Origin: Patagioenas fasciata
Lineage: Eukaryota > Chordata > Aves > Columbiformes > Columbidae
Assembly (NCBI RefSeq): GCF_037038585.1
Contig: NC_092522.1
Coordinates: 52,329,661 to 52,393,660 of the forward strand
Direction of reading: 5' to 3'
Length of the DNA stretch: 64,000 nucleotides
This document shows, piece after piece, positions 33,110-44,200 of this stretch. A program made the position numbers and the translations under genes. The notes under the pieces were generated by a model. It was not told the DNA's origin and ran no database searches. It saw only the letters and a program-made list of their open reading frames with translations. How positions within the stretch are numbered: the stretch's first letter is position 1; the number at the start of each line of letters is the position of its first letter.

Positions 33110-33580
33110 TCCAAACAAAACCCTAAACTGCTGAAGCCGGAGAATGCCTCTGCAAAGAAGGGTAGTGCCGGAGATTCAGCGGGACGAACGACACTGTGCG
33201 GCGGCAGAAAGCAAGACAACGAGTGGAGGGGGCGAGCCCCTCCCGGCCGGGCGCTGGCGGGGGGACATCGTGGCGGTGCCGGGCAGACCCCCAGAGAATG
33301 GGAGGAATGTGCGCGGTAGCGGCGTGAGCAAGGGCTGATCCGCTCCCCTGCGTCCGGGCCCGCGTCTGCACCGGTAAACGAGAGGAGAGAGGGCGGGTGT
33401 GTGCGTGGACTGCGTGATTTCAGCCGCCTCCCAGGCACATCCGACCCTACGAGGCGGAGAAGGGAGCGGGAAGCGCAGTGGCAGCATCCTTTGTTTGCGT
33501 TCCCCGGCGGGTTCCCGGCCTCCCACCCCCGGGACGTGCTGGAGCCCCCCCCTCTCCCTCCGTTCCGTGGCCGATGGTCG
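33110..33580. promoter_or_regulatory. GC-rich island downstream of PRR18
   Basis: A second CpG-rich block of about 470 bases is separated from the PRR18 island by about 300 AT-rich bases. Frames on both strands are open but low in information and match nothing I know. A promoter of a noncoding transcript or a distal regulatory CpG island are both possible. A reverse CTCF-like motif lies at its right flank. Confidence 0.55.
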
Positions 33581-33664
33581 TCAGAGCTGTGTGTGCTGGG
33601 ATGGTCAAGTGTGTAAAAATTACTGGAAAGCAAAAGGCTTAACAGGCTGACAGCTGTTGTCTCG

Positions 33665-33677
33665 GCCACCTACTGCC
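33665..33677 (-). promoter_or_regulatory. CTCF-like motif, reverse (imperfect)
   Basis: Read on the minus strand, the site is GGCAGTAGGTGGC, matching the CTCF core except at its first bases. It flanks the GC island 3' of PRR18. Confidence 0.4.
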
Positions 33678-33699
33678 ACTCGCATGTTGTTGTTATCCA

Positions 33700-36600
33700 A
33701 CCTCCCAGAACAAAAGACCTAAATATTTATTATGGTGTGGCAAACGTTCAGCAAATGAATGTCTGACAATGTTGGAACATTTAAAGTTGAACTTACTTGG
33801 CAGAGTAAAACACAGTTTAGTGCCGCAAGTTGGGAATTTCACATTTTATGTGAATGTCAGTTGTTTACACGAAGTGATGTTTGTGTTCACTGTTGCATTA
33901 AATTACAAGATAAAAACCTTTCTGTAGATTAGTTCATAATGTAGTGATGTGCAATGTTTTGTACAGTATTGCCTTTGCTCCAAGCTTGTTCAAATAATTT
34001 TTCCTTTTTTTTTTCCCCTGAAACTTCAGGAATGACGGGGAGATGCATGGAGGATATATTTATTTATTAAATGCATTGATGCAACCATTGAAAAAATAAT
34101 GAACCCATATAATACAGATGTAAAATAGCAATCTTGAAAGCCAGAGAGAAAAGCGTGGTGCATGAGAATATATGGACAGTAATTCTGTTTAAGCAAATGT
34201 AGACAGTCATTTGTAGTGCTAGCTATGAAACACATGTATTCATATCATTTTAACTGAGTTTGCATGTTGTGCTGCCATATTCAGCAATTTTCAGTAGCAT
34301 CTTCAAACAGATCTTCCTTAACAATTGCAAATTTGCTGCCAAATTTAATTTATGCTGGATTGATATCAGACTGACTTCCCCCCACCCCCGCTTCTGATAG
34401 TGAGCGGAACAGTAGTGGTTGAGCTATAGCTAAGTTTTCTTCATGCGTCTCTTTTGGGAATGTGAGCTTATAAGGGAGCATTCCGGATGTTCACAAATCT
34501 TGTTCCATGGAACTGCTCCATGCTTTCATATCAACTATAATCACTATCTCAAACTGCAATAAAAAAGTGATTCACGCATGAAGGGCTTCAGTATCATAAA
34601 GCTTACTTGTGAGGCTGAAAGCTGCTTTTTTCAGAGTCTGAAGTGCAGCAAAAAAAATCAATAAATTTGAATGCACAACAGCAGCAAATACAGTAGGACT
34701 TGCAGGGGAAGTGGGGAATTGAAGAGGACTGCCAAGGCAAACAAAGGAGGAATTTGCTCAAGGTACACTAGAAAGAAGAATTTGAGAACTCAGGAGCTGC
34801 CTGGATATATTTTTCTTCCAAAGAATTATTTTGAACAAAGCTAACAAGAGATGATGCAGCTACGATCTTTTGTGTTAGATAAGTCATTGTACAAAGTAAT
34901 GGGAAGTGGGCCTGAGATAGGCTCACCCTGAGATCAGCGTATGCAGTCCTGATTTTGGGCTGGATGTTAAGAACCACTGGACTCTCCGGAGCCATGGAAC
35001 TGTTGTCTACTTTGAACAGTACATCCTTTACTAAATGTTAACTTCAAGATTTGTTGTTTTCAGTATTTGCTATCATTTCTGCTGTGTTTTAACTATAAAT
35101 GATGCCCCTAGTGTTCTGAATACTTTCATGTGAAATGCCCATAAATCTTATGAGTGATATTAGGCAAGACAGAGGAGTTTACTTCCTACAAACAGTAACT
35201 TCTGTTGATTTTGCATGTAGCTTACATCTTGGTATTTTTTCTGTTGAAAAGAAAACTGATAGGTTCTAGTATCCAAAAATTCTAGGTAAAATAAACATAA
35301 TAAAACTGCTCATTTACTTCCTTATGATGTATAATAGATGTTTGAGCCCAGTGGCAGGCTTCAAAAGACAAAAGTGCTTGTGGAGATTCAGACAGCAGTG
35401 AAAACCCAAAAATAAGTCACTGTGTTGGCCTTTGTGTAACATCACTACTGCTAAGAACCATTACGTAATTAAATGTCAATATATTAGGAAGTAATCACGG
35501 TTCCATTTCTTACTTAAAGAGCAGGAGCTCTCTGAAGTGCTGAGAACTGAAACTTCCCACCACAGCACCCCCATCCCACTGGTCCCTAGTCAGCCCAAGC
35601 CTTCCTCCTCTTGAGACGGGTCCAGGGTGCAGTTGGCACAACTGGAGAACACAAGCAGGATGCTGTGAAACAGCATCTCTCCTGTCCTTCTGCTGCCCCT
35701 GTGCTCAGCCCAGATCAGGGGAGCTTCCACCCTGGTTCTCAGCCTCTGGAGCTGTTTATATCCCCCAGTGTAAATACTGAAGTAAGCGAGAACTGCTCTT
35801 CTGTACTGGTGAACACATTAGATGTGCTCAATGAATACTGTTGCAGTGGGACAGATCTGCTTTTGCAATAAGAACGAACAAGCACCTTGGAAATCACTGC
35901 ATTTGCTTTTTATGGTGTATTAGCCATTTTCAGAGTGCCTCAACCTAAGGCTCCCACCTATAACCCTCTTAGCTGGTGAAAGAGAGTTATGAGCAGCTGG
36001 TGCTATGGATGCTTAAAATAATTGATACTTGCTTCAGGGTAGGTAGCTTCCCTTCTTCCTCCAAACACATCAGTATGACATGGTAGAAAAAAAAAAAACA
36101 ATTGGACAAAACCCAAAAACCTAACACACCACATATTCCAGATGTCTTCTTTCTTTTTTTTTTTTCTAAAAAAAAATAAATTGTGTCAGCCTTACTGTTG
36201 TTTCTGACCAAGCCTAGAGAAGCCAGAGACAGGTGAAGCCCGTGTTTCTCTAACTGAACAGCCCCAGCTCTGCGCATTGCTGAGTTTGCTCCCAGATTCT
36301 AGCCGGAATCTTAACATTCCCCCCTCACTGACATGATTTGCACTATCTGTCTTCTCAAAGTTGAGGGTAGAGCACATTGTTGCCCAGCTCTTATGTTCTC
36401 TTGTGTGTTTCCTCACCAGAACACTTGTGAAGCCCAGAGAAGCAGTGTTCCCGATGAGCTAGGTCACACAGCCCCAGCTGCCCTCCCCAGCTGTGCCTGG
36501 TGAAGCCCCTCACAGTGGGGGTGGGCAGCATTTGGCAGCTGCTCCCCAAGGAGGGTAATGGAGTAGTGTCTGTCATGATCAGCCACTCTCCTTCCAGTTG

Positions 36601-37850
36601 GGGAGGTGCTTTCTCTGTTTTTGTGAGGTACTTCAAGGCACATTCTGATTTCTCTCAAGAAAAGCCTCTCTTAAGTAGCGGTTTTATAAAGAGAGGAAGA
36701 GCTTTTGAAAAGGTTTGGCTTTCGTACTTCCTGCAAGAGAAACCACTATTTTGCATGGACCAGTTACAGCCATGTGAGAGCTCCCAGCTGGCATCTGCGC
36801 CACCAGGTGGATTACCCAGCGCTTCTGCCCAGCTCAGTACCTGGACTCTGAGAAAGTCACTAACATTTATTTTCCCTTCCCAGGAAGGAATACTGGAAGC
36901 GATAGTTTCTTGAAATAGTGCTGGTAGTTTGTTATTCATAGATGCTCTTGCTGCTTTTGAGAATATGGACTCAAACTGAACCTCCACCCAGCTTCAAGAG
37001 CAATCCAGCAAATGGATGTGACATGGGGAGGAGGGTCTTCATGAGAAAGAAGGTGGCTCCCAGTGGTAACGGTAAGATGAGTGCATAGATGATGAAATCA
37101 GGGCTTTTGGCCCCTTTAAATTTTACTGAGTATTGTTAAAGGGTTTGGGGGTTTTTTTAAGAATTATGTTTTAAGTCATTTTTTTCCACTTCTTCCATTC
37201 CCTTTCCTTTCTTTCTTTCATGTATGATGGAGGTTTGAGAGCTCTGGAATGGCTTAAACTTTTCTTAGTTGTTTTGCTTTTGTAAAACTGAAGATACCAG
37301 AAACATCCAGTCTGTGTTTCTCAGTAAGGTGGCTTGAGATAATGACCTTAGGTCATTCTTACTGTGCTCACATCTTGGGTGGAGTGCTAGATGTAATAAA
37401 ATCTTTAAGAATTACTTCCACTCCCTAAATTACTTTAACGTTGTGGTTAAATTAACTGTTGAGTGAGGATCAACTGATGTTCAGCACTCTGAGTAAAGGA
37501 ATCTAACAGTTTCATCATTTTCCCTGTCATTATCACACTTCTGAGTACTGGTAAAAGCTGAGCTTTGCATGAAAAGGAAAAAAAAAAAGTTCCTAATTAA
37601 GCATAAAAATAAATTAGCGTTTTCATGGATTTTTAAGCGTTTGCATGGATTTCTGAGTTTGACCAGTCAGTGCAGTACCAACAGCCGATCCGGTTAATCA
37701 TGTAGTGAGGGAGTCGGAAGTGATTCGCAGCACTTTCTTTGCAGGGCATTGTCTGAATAGCAAAACCCGAGTTGGACAAGGCTAAGCGACCAAACTCACG
37801 GTGCTTTAAATACTAACAGAGACTATTTACGACTGGAGCAGAAGTAGGAG
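33700..37850. other. Intergenic region between the two downstream GC islands
   Basis: This is AT-rich sequence with several chance frames of 60-137 codons (for example 36500-36913 on +) that lack splice or family support. A palindromic CCACCAGGTGG (36800-36810) is a weak E-box/CTCF-like site. I see no gene or mobile element. Confidence 0.5.
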
Positions 37851-37879
37851 CAAATAAAAGCCAAATTCTCAAGAAAAGA

Positions 37880-38340
37880 CGCTAGGTGCGTGAAGCACCT
37901 GATTGCAACCAACGGGGAAAAAAAGTTGCCAGGCTTTGACGGGCGGCTGGAAGGGAGCCCGGAGGGGAGGCTCCGCGGCGGACGCCGAGCTGTGCCCGCC
38001 GGAGGCAGGAACGGGGGTACCCGGGAGTGGGTCCGAACCCTCCGGGGCCGCCGAGGGGAGGGGAGGTGGCTGTGGGCCGGCTGGCAGAGCGGTGGGCGAG
38101 AGCCCAGGGCAAGGGCAATGCGGGGTCGTGGAAACCCGCAGTGTGCCTCAGGTGGGGGCTGTGGCGGGGCTGCTCGCACCCCGCGGGATGGGGCGGGTTG
38201 GTCCTGTACTGGGGCGATCTTGTCTGTCTCGGCGCTTTCTCTTGACAGAGCAGTAAGGAAAGGAATGGTTATGGCAGCGCCTCGGTGCAGTACCCAGAGG
38301 GCGAATCCTCCGGCTCTGGGTAGTTACCAGTTTCGTCTTA
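37880..38340. promoter_or_regulatory. Orphan GC/CpG-rich island
   Basis: About 450 bases of GC-rich, CpG-containing sequence stand out from AT-rich flanks, 5 kb beyond PRR18. Overlapping frames on both strands give no recognisable protein. It ends in a CTG/T21 tract (38384-38415). A GTAAGG donor-like sequence at 38253 would allow a spliced + strand noncoding transcript, but this is speculation. Confidence 0.5.
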
Positions 38341-38394
38341 GGGAACAGGCAATAGTGATCAGTAAGAAGCTCAAGTCGCTGCTGCTGCTTCTTC

Positions 38395-38415
38395 TTTTTT
38401 TTTTTTTTTTTTTTT
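38395..38415 (+). repeat. T21 tract
   Basis: A homopolymer run at the right border of the GC island, preceded by GCTGCTGCTTCTTC. Confidence 0.9.
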
Positions 38416-38551
38416 AATGAAAGCACAATGTTTATAGTAATGATGGTTATGTTCTTTGAAAACACTTTTTTTACTTACTTACTGCCTAGTATCTGAAGGT
38501 CTTGTCACAGATCCAACCATTTTAATAGAAGCTCATATACAATCTATCATT

Positions 38552-38575
38552 CCCCCCCCCCCCCTTTTTTTTTTT
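38552..38575 (+). repeat. C13-T11 pyrimidine tract
   Basis: Thirteen C followed at once by eleven T form a pure pyrimidine strand of 24 bases. The opposite strand is A11-G13 and could form unusual structures. Confidence 0.9.
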
Positions 38576-40040
38576 CTGTGGTAACCACCGTTGTAACTTC
38601 ACGTACAGTTCCTGGTGGTGAGCTAAACACATCTCCCCTTGCTCCTACTCAGCCTCTGCGGTACGAAGTTTCAAAGTAAAGAGAAAAAGAGTAAACTGTT
38701 GAATGAATGTTTCTGGAAGACTGTTGTCATTGGGATTTATAGTCTTACCACCGTGTGAAATGCTGAGCAGATCTTGAGAGTGAATTTCATGACTCTAACC
38801 TGTCTTGCACATTCACATGCCTTCTCCATGTCAGTTTGCAATTACTGAGCAAATGCTCTCAACAAATGTCATTAAAAAGGAACACTATGATGTCCTGGTG
38901 TTAAGTACTTGTTATGAAGATATTTTGTACTAATCATTGTATTCAACCATTTGTTCTATTGAGAATGATTTTTTTTTTTTCAATTCATAAGTATTCACTG
39001 CTTTTAACTTCAAGGAAAATGTGTGCAGACTTCACACAGGTTATCTTACAGTAGAAATAATTTGGTTTGGCAGATGTATCTGGAGGTTAAGACACAAGAT
39101 ACCATTAGTAAGTGATTCCTTTAAATTACAAATAAAAGAAAAATACTAATCCACCACTTTCAATTTCACAGCTCCCTAATTTTTCCTACAACAAGCTTTT
39201 ATCAAAATCGGAAATAATCTGACCCAGATAGTGTTAGTGATCACCATGATATCTTTACTTTAAAACTGGCAATATTGCAGGGAGGAATTACTGTGAAATA
39301 GCAAATATTGAATTCCTTTTGATGCTCACAATACCTTTTGGACTGATTTTCCATTCCTGGCATTTTTGGGGAAGCTTATTGTGTAAGGTATGCCATTCAC
39401 ATCCCTGTTGCTAACCTCGTTGTGGGGCATACTAACAGTTTACTGTTGGGGGGTGTCTTTCTTGTTTTCTTTTTCTGATGTTCTTATGAAATATAAGTCT
39501 CTACAGTGCTCTCTACTGCCCATGTGGAATGCCTTGCTGCAAAGTTAAGATTAACCACTTCCTGTCCACTTTCTGATCTTCTTTTTCCCCTTCATTTACT
39601 TACAATAATATGGCAAAATGGTTTGGATACCAACAGGAGTTAAAAAACCTGAAGTCTGAGGATTACTTGGAATCTGCGGTTATTTCTGGGAGCTTAATGG
39701 AAGTTTTGAAAGTAGAGTAAGCAATGACACAGAGGCTTAAGCCTGGTAATCAGGAATCTCTACCTCCACTGGCAAGCTATTTAGAAAAGGCTGAAAGCTA
39801 CAGGAACATACATGAAGAATGCATAGTTGTCCAAACTACAGACCTTGTGGGGCAAAGAAGAAAGAAAAATGGGTTGTCTAGGGCAGTGCTGAAGGGGAAG
39901 CAGAGTCACAGACTACAAGAAGTCATCTGCCAAATGGGCCTCTTGTCTACATAAGCAACTGAAGAACTGTGGTGCTAGTACCCATTTGTAGTGTATCAAA
40001 TTAGGAGTCCTAAAACGTACCTTCCTTGAATTTGAAGAGG

Positions 40041-40140
40041 TTGTGTGGGGTTTTGTTTTGTTTGTGTGTAGGGGTTTGTTGTTGGGGTTTTTGTTTGTTT
40101 GGGTTTTGTTTGGTTGGGGTATTTTTGTTTCGTTTCTTTT
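40041..40140 (+). repeat. T/G low-complexity tract
   Basis: About 100 bases of mixed G and T with runs of 3-4 G (GGGG TTTTG TTTTG, TTGGGG). It belongs to the same class as the tracts at 16.7 and 27.9 kb. Confidence 0.8.
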
Positions 40141-40499
40141 AATGAGGTGAGTGTGGGTGTGGAATCCTGTTATTTTTCATTTCTCTTCAAACTTCAAAGT
40201 GATGAATCCGAAAATAAATTTGCAGGCAATTACTGTATCACTAACCTCTGGTGGATTAATACGGACTGGAAGCAGAACAGGAAGAGCACATCAAACCTGC
40301 TCTGCAGACAGATCTCCAGCTGTGGCCAAGTTTGCCTGCTCCCTAAGCCACCGTATCCAGGCTGGCCTCACCTGGAGACATTTGCTCATCTGGTTTGCTT
40401 TGACTGATATAAAGAGAGAAAACTTCTGCCAGTGGCTGAGTCAATAGTTGGAAATAAGATGTTTTGCTATAAATCTCTTGATTACACCCAGCAGGACTG

Positions 40500-40604
40500 A
40501 ATACTTGCAACCTGATCTGGTTGAAGATGTCCCTGCTCATTGCTGGGGGGATTGGACTAGATGACCTTTGAAGTTCCCTTCCAACCCAAACTATTCTATG
40601 ATCA
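40500..40604 (+). mobile_element. CR1 LINE 3' tail fragment
   Basis: About 105 bases match the 3' end of CR1: GATCTGGTTGAAGATGTCCC, TTGGACTAGATGACCTTTGA, CCCTTCCAACCCAAAC and ATTCTATGAT. Only the tail is present, with one terminal octamer. It represents a subfamily different from the copy in SFT2D1 intron 3 (ATTCTATG versus ATTCTGTG). Confidence 0.92.
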
Positions 40605-41196
40605 TTGCATTGACCACCTGAAGAGTTAACCCTGTTCTTTGGAGGGGCCTTTAAACCACGGTTAGTTAGAAGCAAATTAATTCAGGGAAGGTGTTTTCAG
40701 CAGTTATGCAACAACCTATTTCCATTGCCTCTTGGCACATAAGAAGTAGGGTTCCATCCCACCTGACTCTCACAGATTTGTCTACAATTACTGTTTTAGT
40801 TGTTTCCAGGGGAAACCAAAAGTTGTGTGAGTGATCCTTGCTCTCACTACTGCCTGGGCACTGCTAAACAGCAAAGGGCTTTGGTTTTGCTTGAGAAGCA
40901 AGCAGAGTGTCAGTGGTGCTTCAGTTTTTTTTCTTGAAAAGAAAGAAAAATACTTTGTTTGCAATATCATATCTTAAGGTCTTTGGTGTTTATATCTCAT
41001 TCATAGCCCTGCAATTTATCCTTAGATAATGTAACAACAAAGTTAATAAAACGACCTTTGTTTTGATTCTCTGAATGACTCACCATCCCCCTTTGTGGCT
41101 GTTTTTGTTCAAAAATAAAGGAGGGGAAGAGAGTATATTCTAGGTACAAAGGGAGAAGATAAAAGCATCAGTCTGTGTCTGTACCTCCTACGTAAT

Positions 41197-41210
41197 ATTG
41201 CCATAGTAAC
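41197..41210 (+). promoter_or_regulatory. RFX X-box
   Basis: ATTGCCATAGTAAC fits the X-box consensus RYYRCCATRGYAAC throughout. It lies in gene-poor DNA about 8.7 kb after PRR18. Function is not shown. Confidence 0.45.
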
Positions 41211-44200
41211 GAGCAGCTGAATGTGGCTGTTCATCACTGGATGCCAAGGTAAAGCAGACACTCTTTTTATTCGAAGGAATATTAGTAAAATACAGATTTC
41301 TAAGGTGTCAATAAGGAATTAGGAAAAAATGATCTGCCTTACACAGAACACTTTGTAAGCTAATAATAAAGTGCTGCTTTGAAAGAAGAGAGGGCAATTA
41401 AGGCATTTAGCAAACATTTATTATGCTGTAAATCTGAGTGTTTTATCTTCCACACAAAGCCATGCTGAGTTGTGAAGTGCAGTCACAGCTAATATATTCT
41501 GACATTAAATTTACATGAGATGAACAGCTCTCTTTTTTTTCTTTTTTGTTTTTTCTGCCTAATATATTTCTGGCATGGCAGTAGGCTCTGGCTATTGGCA
41601 AATATTTGTACTACAGCATTGCCTGGCTATGTTCTAATCCGGATTAAAGTACAAGTGGGTGAAATATTTTATGTATTTAGGCTTGCGTGATGTTTCCTAG
41701 ATCCTGGTAGCGTTTTTTAACCATTAAACAACTTCCAGAGAGGAAGAAATTCTGTTCCAGGTGTGTTTATTGGGTAAAAATCTGTATCTTTGGAATTTTG
41801 GTGGAAAAATCCCCAGTTTGGTCACTCTGAAGAGTAAAACTGAAGAACAAAAAAGTGCACCCGTTTCAGTGCACTACTGCTAGTGTAACTTGTGTGCTTC
41901 TCAGCAAGAATTTGACATTTAACTTGTTGCATTTCTGTGTCTGATAAGAGATTTTTTTTTTTTTTTTAGAAATATTGTCTGTATTTGATCAGATTATGGG
42001 TTAAAAACAAAATCTGTTACTTGGCACATACTCTCTTTACTAATTTGAAAGTTAGTTTTTCCTGAAGGCTTTTTCTGCCTGAATTGTGTTTAAAATGAAG
42101 ACTTGAAGTGTGGAGCAGAACTTTGCTAGCAGCTGCGGCTGCCTCCTGGGACAAGGAGGTAGGAAGCAGCCACTGGAACAGCTTTTCTTACACCATTAGA
42201 GCTCTCTGCCAGCCTATGACACCTCTGCTTTGGATTAAAACACAAGAAGGACAAGAGCTGGAGGCAACAGATCTGGGGAAAGTGATCTGTCCTCAGGTGT
42301 CTGGGGAAATGGTAGAGATTCAGGTCAGAGACAGGCTGAAGGGATGGGAAGCCCCAGTGATTGCTGGAGACTGTCACTGGTGAAGCTGGCAGAAGCAGGG
42401 ACTGACTTGAGTGCTGGCAAATCCCTGTGAAAACCAAAGGTAAATGATCTGTCCCAGCTCCTCCCATGATTGACTCAAGTAGCAAATGTCAAAGTGGCTC
42501 CACAGATGGAGCTGCTTTCTTCTCTCAGCTCTGTGCTGGCACCCAGACAGTCCCACCTGTGCTGGCAGGGCAGGCAAGGGGACACACGTGGTGCCATCGC
42601 TTTGAGAAGGCGGGAGGAAGGTTGGCACTCACTTTTTGCTCTTTGAAAAGAGCGTGCTGGAAAGCCACATGCACACCATGGTTGTAGGGTCAAACACCTA
42701 CAGTTAGGTATGAAGTAATTCATCCGTCCCCCTTTATCTATGTGTTCATATAGGCTTTTTATAAGTGATCCCAACATTACTTACTGGTTCGGGTTTGCCC
42801 TTCCTCATGCAGCCCAGTTGTGCCTCTAGGAGTTCATTATGCCTTGCTGTGGTGGGTTTTACAACAGCTTCCCTACACCAGCGACTGCAAAATGCCAGAA
42901 CTCATCTAATTATGCAGCCTCTTGGGCTGCATGTTGATGTGTTCTGGTTTGTGTTGACCATGTTGCCTGGTAAAAGGCTGGCAAATCCAAGCATTTGCCT
43001 CCTGAGCATACTAATGGGGGCTTTCTTGTGTTTCATCTGCTGGGGAGTCCGTGTGTGCGAAGGGAACAAATAGAGATCATGTGATTTGGTCTCTTTTCAC
43101 AGTTTGAACAGTTGCCTGAAGGGTATTTTTATTACTTGTCCGTGAGTAGTAAATACTTTTTTTCTTTCTCTGTGAGACCACATCCTATCTGACTTGTGGA
43201 GACCTTAAGTTTTGTTTGTGTGGAGGTAGGAAACTAGGATTTGGAAGAGGGAAAATTTATTTGTGGGTTACTGTTTCTTGTCAGATTATCATAATTAAAA
43301 CAAAAAGCAACTAGTTTTAGAAGTAAATGAAGGGTAGGATTCCTCCCTTCTTGCTTCATGTCCCTGTCTTAGGGAAGAATTATTGCTTCATGTGTGTCCT
43401 CTTTCACTTGTCTAGTAGGCTCAGAAGAGAAGTAAAATATTCTCCTTCAGTGTAGTCAACAGCCGGGTTGTTACAGCGCTCTCTTCAAAGGTGAGGAGAT
43501 GGGAGTAGAAACTCCTTCATGCAGAGGCAGTGAGTGAAGTCACTACTACTAGCCTACTACTCAAAATTTGCCATTTCATAGGACAGTTTTCACCTTTGGA
43601 GAGATAACAGGGAAATGCTGTTGCTTCTGAGGGAACTCAGGCTCCTATAGATAGCTGAGTAGCTAATTGTAGCTAAAATAATTTTTAGTGAAACTTCTGA
43701 GTGTAGATTTGAGCAACATTATTCCTGAGTATTTTTTTGTCACTTTAGGATTTTTTTTAATTATTCCTGCCTCCTCTGCAGCCTGGGCATGAAAAATGTC
43801 AATGCACCTGGGAGAGGGCAAAGCTTCAGCACTTAAGCCCCAGGCACTCTCTCAGACACTACTGATGTGGGTTTTGGTGTCTGACTTGGACTCATGAATG
43901 CCAGTCTGTGAGCTGAATACCTTAAAACTAGATGGGGCAATGCCAAGTGCTGCCTCACTGCAAATGTATGCCTCTTTTGACCCTCTTTTTTTTGGTTTCA
44001 GGCTCTTGCATTTATTTATATGAGTTGTGATTCAGGTGATTTTGCACAACAAAAATCTTTTTGTGTGTGGCAAAATGATAAAGTACTGAGGTTAGGACTA
44101 TAACATCTACTTTCTATGGAGCTTTGTTTAAATTCTTTAGAAAAGGTAGACAATGTATCACCTTACAGAAGAAAGAAGTAATGTTGACACAGGGCACTGT

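Noticed and set aside
33094-33669. A 191-codon minus-strand frame across the second GC island
   Set aside because: Composition-driven Ser/Pro/Arg-rich frame with no family resemblance. The island is reported as regulatory DNA only.
36800-36810. CCACCAGGTGG as another CTCF site
   Set aside because: The essential C after GG is A here, so it fits an E-box palindrome as well as CTCF. Left as a weak site only.
37823-38465. Overlapping frames on both strands in the orphan GC island
   Set aside because: All are low-complexity Gly/Arg/Pro-rich, and some run into the T21 tract. No coding evidence.
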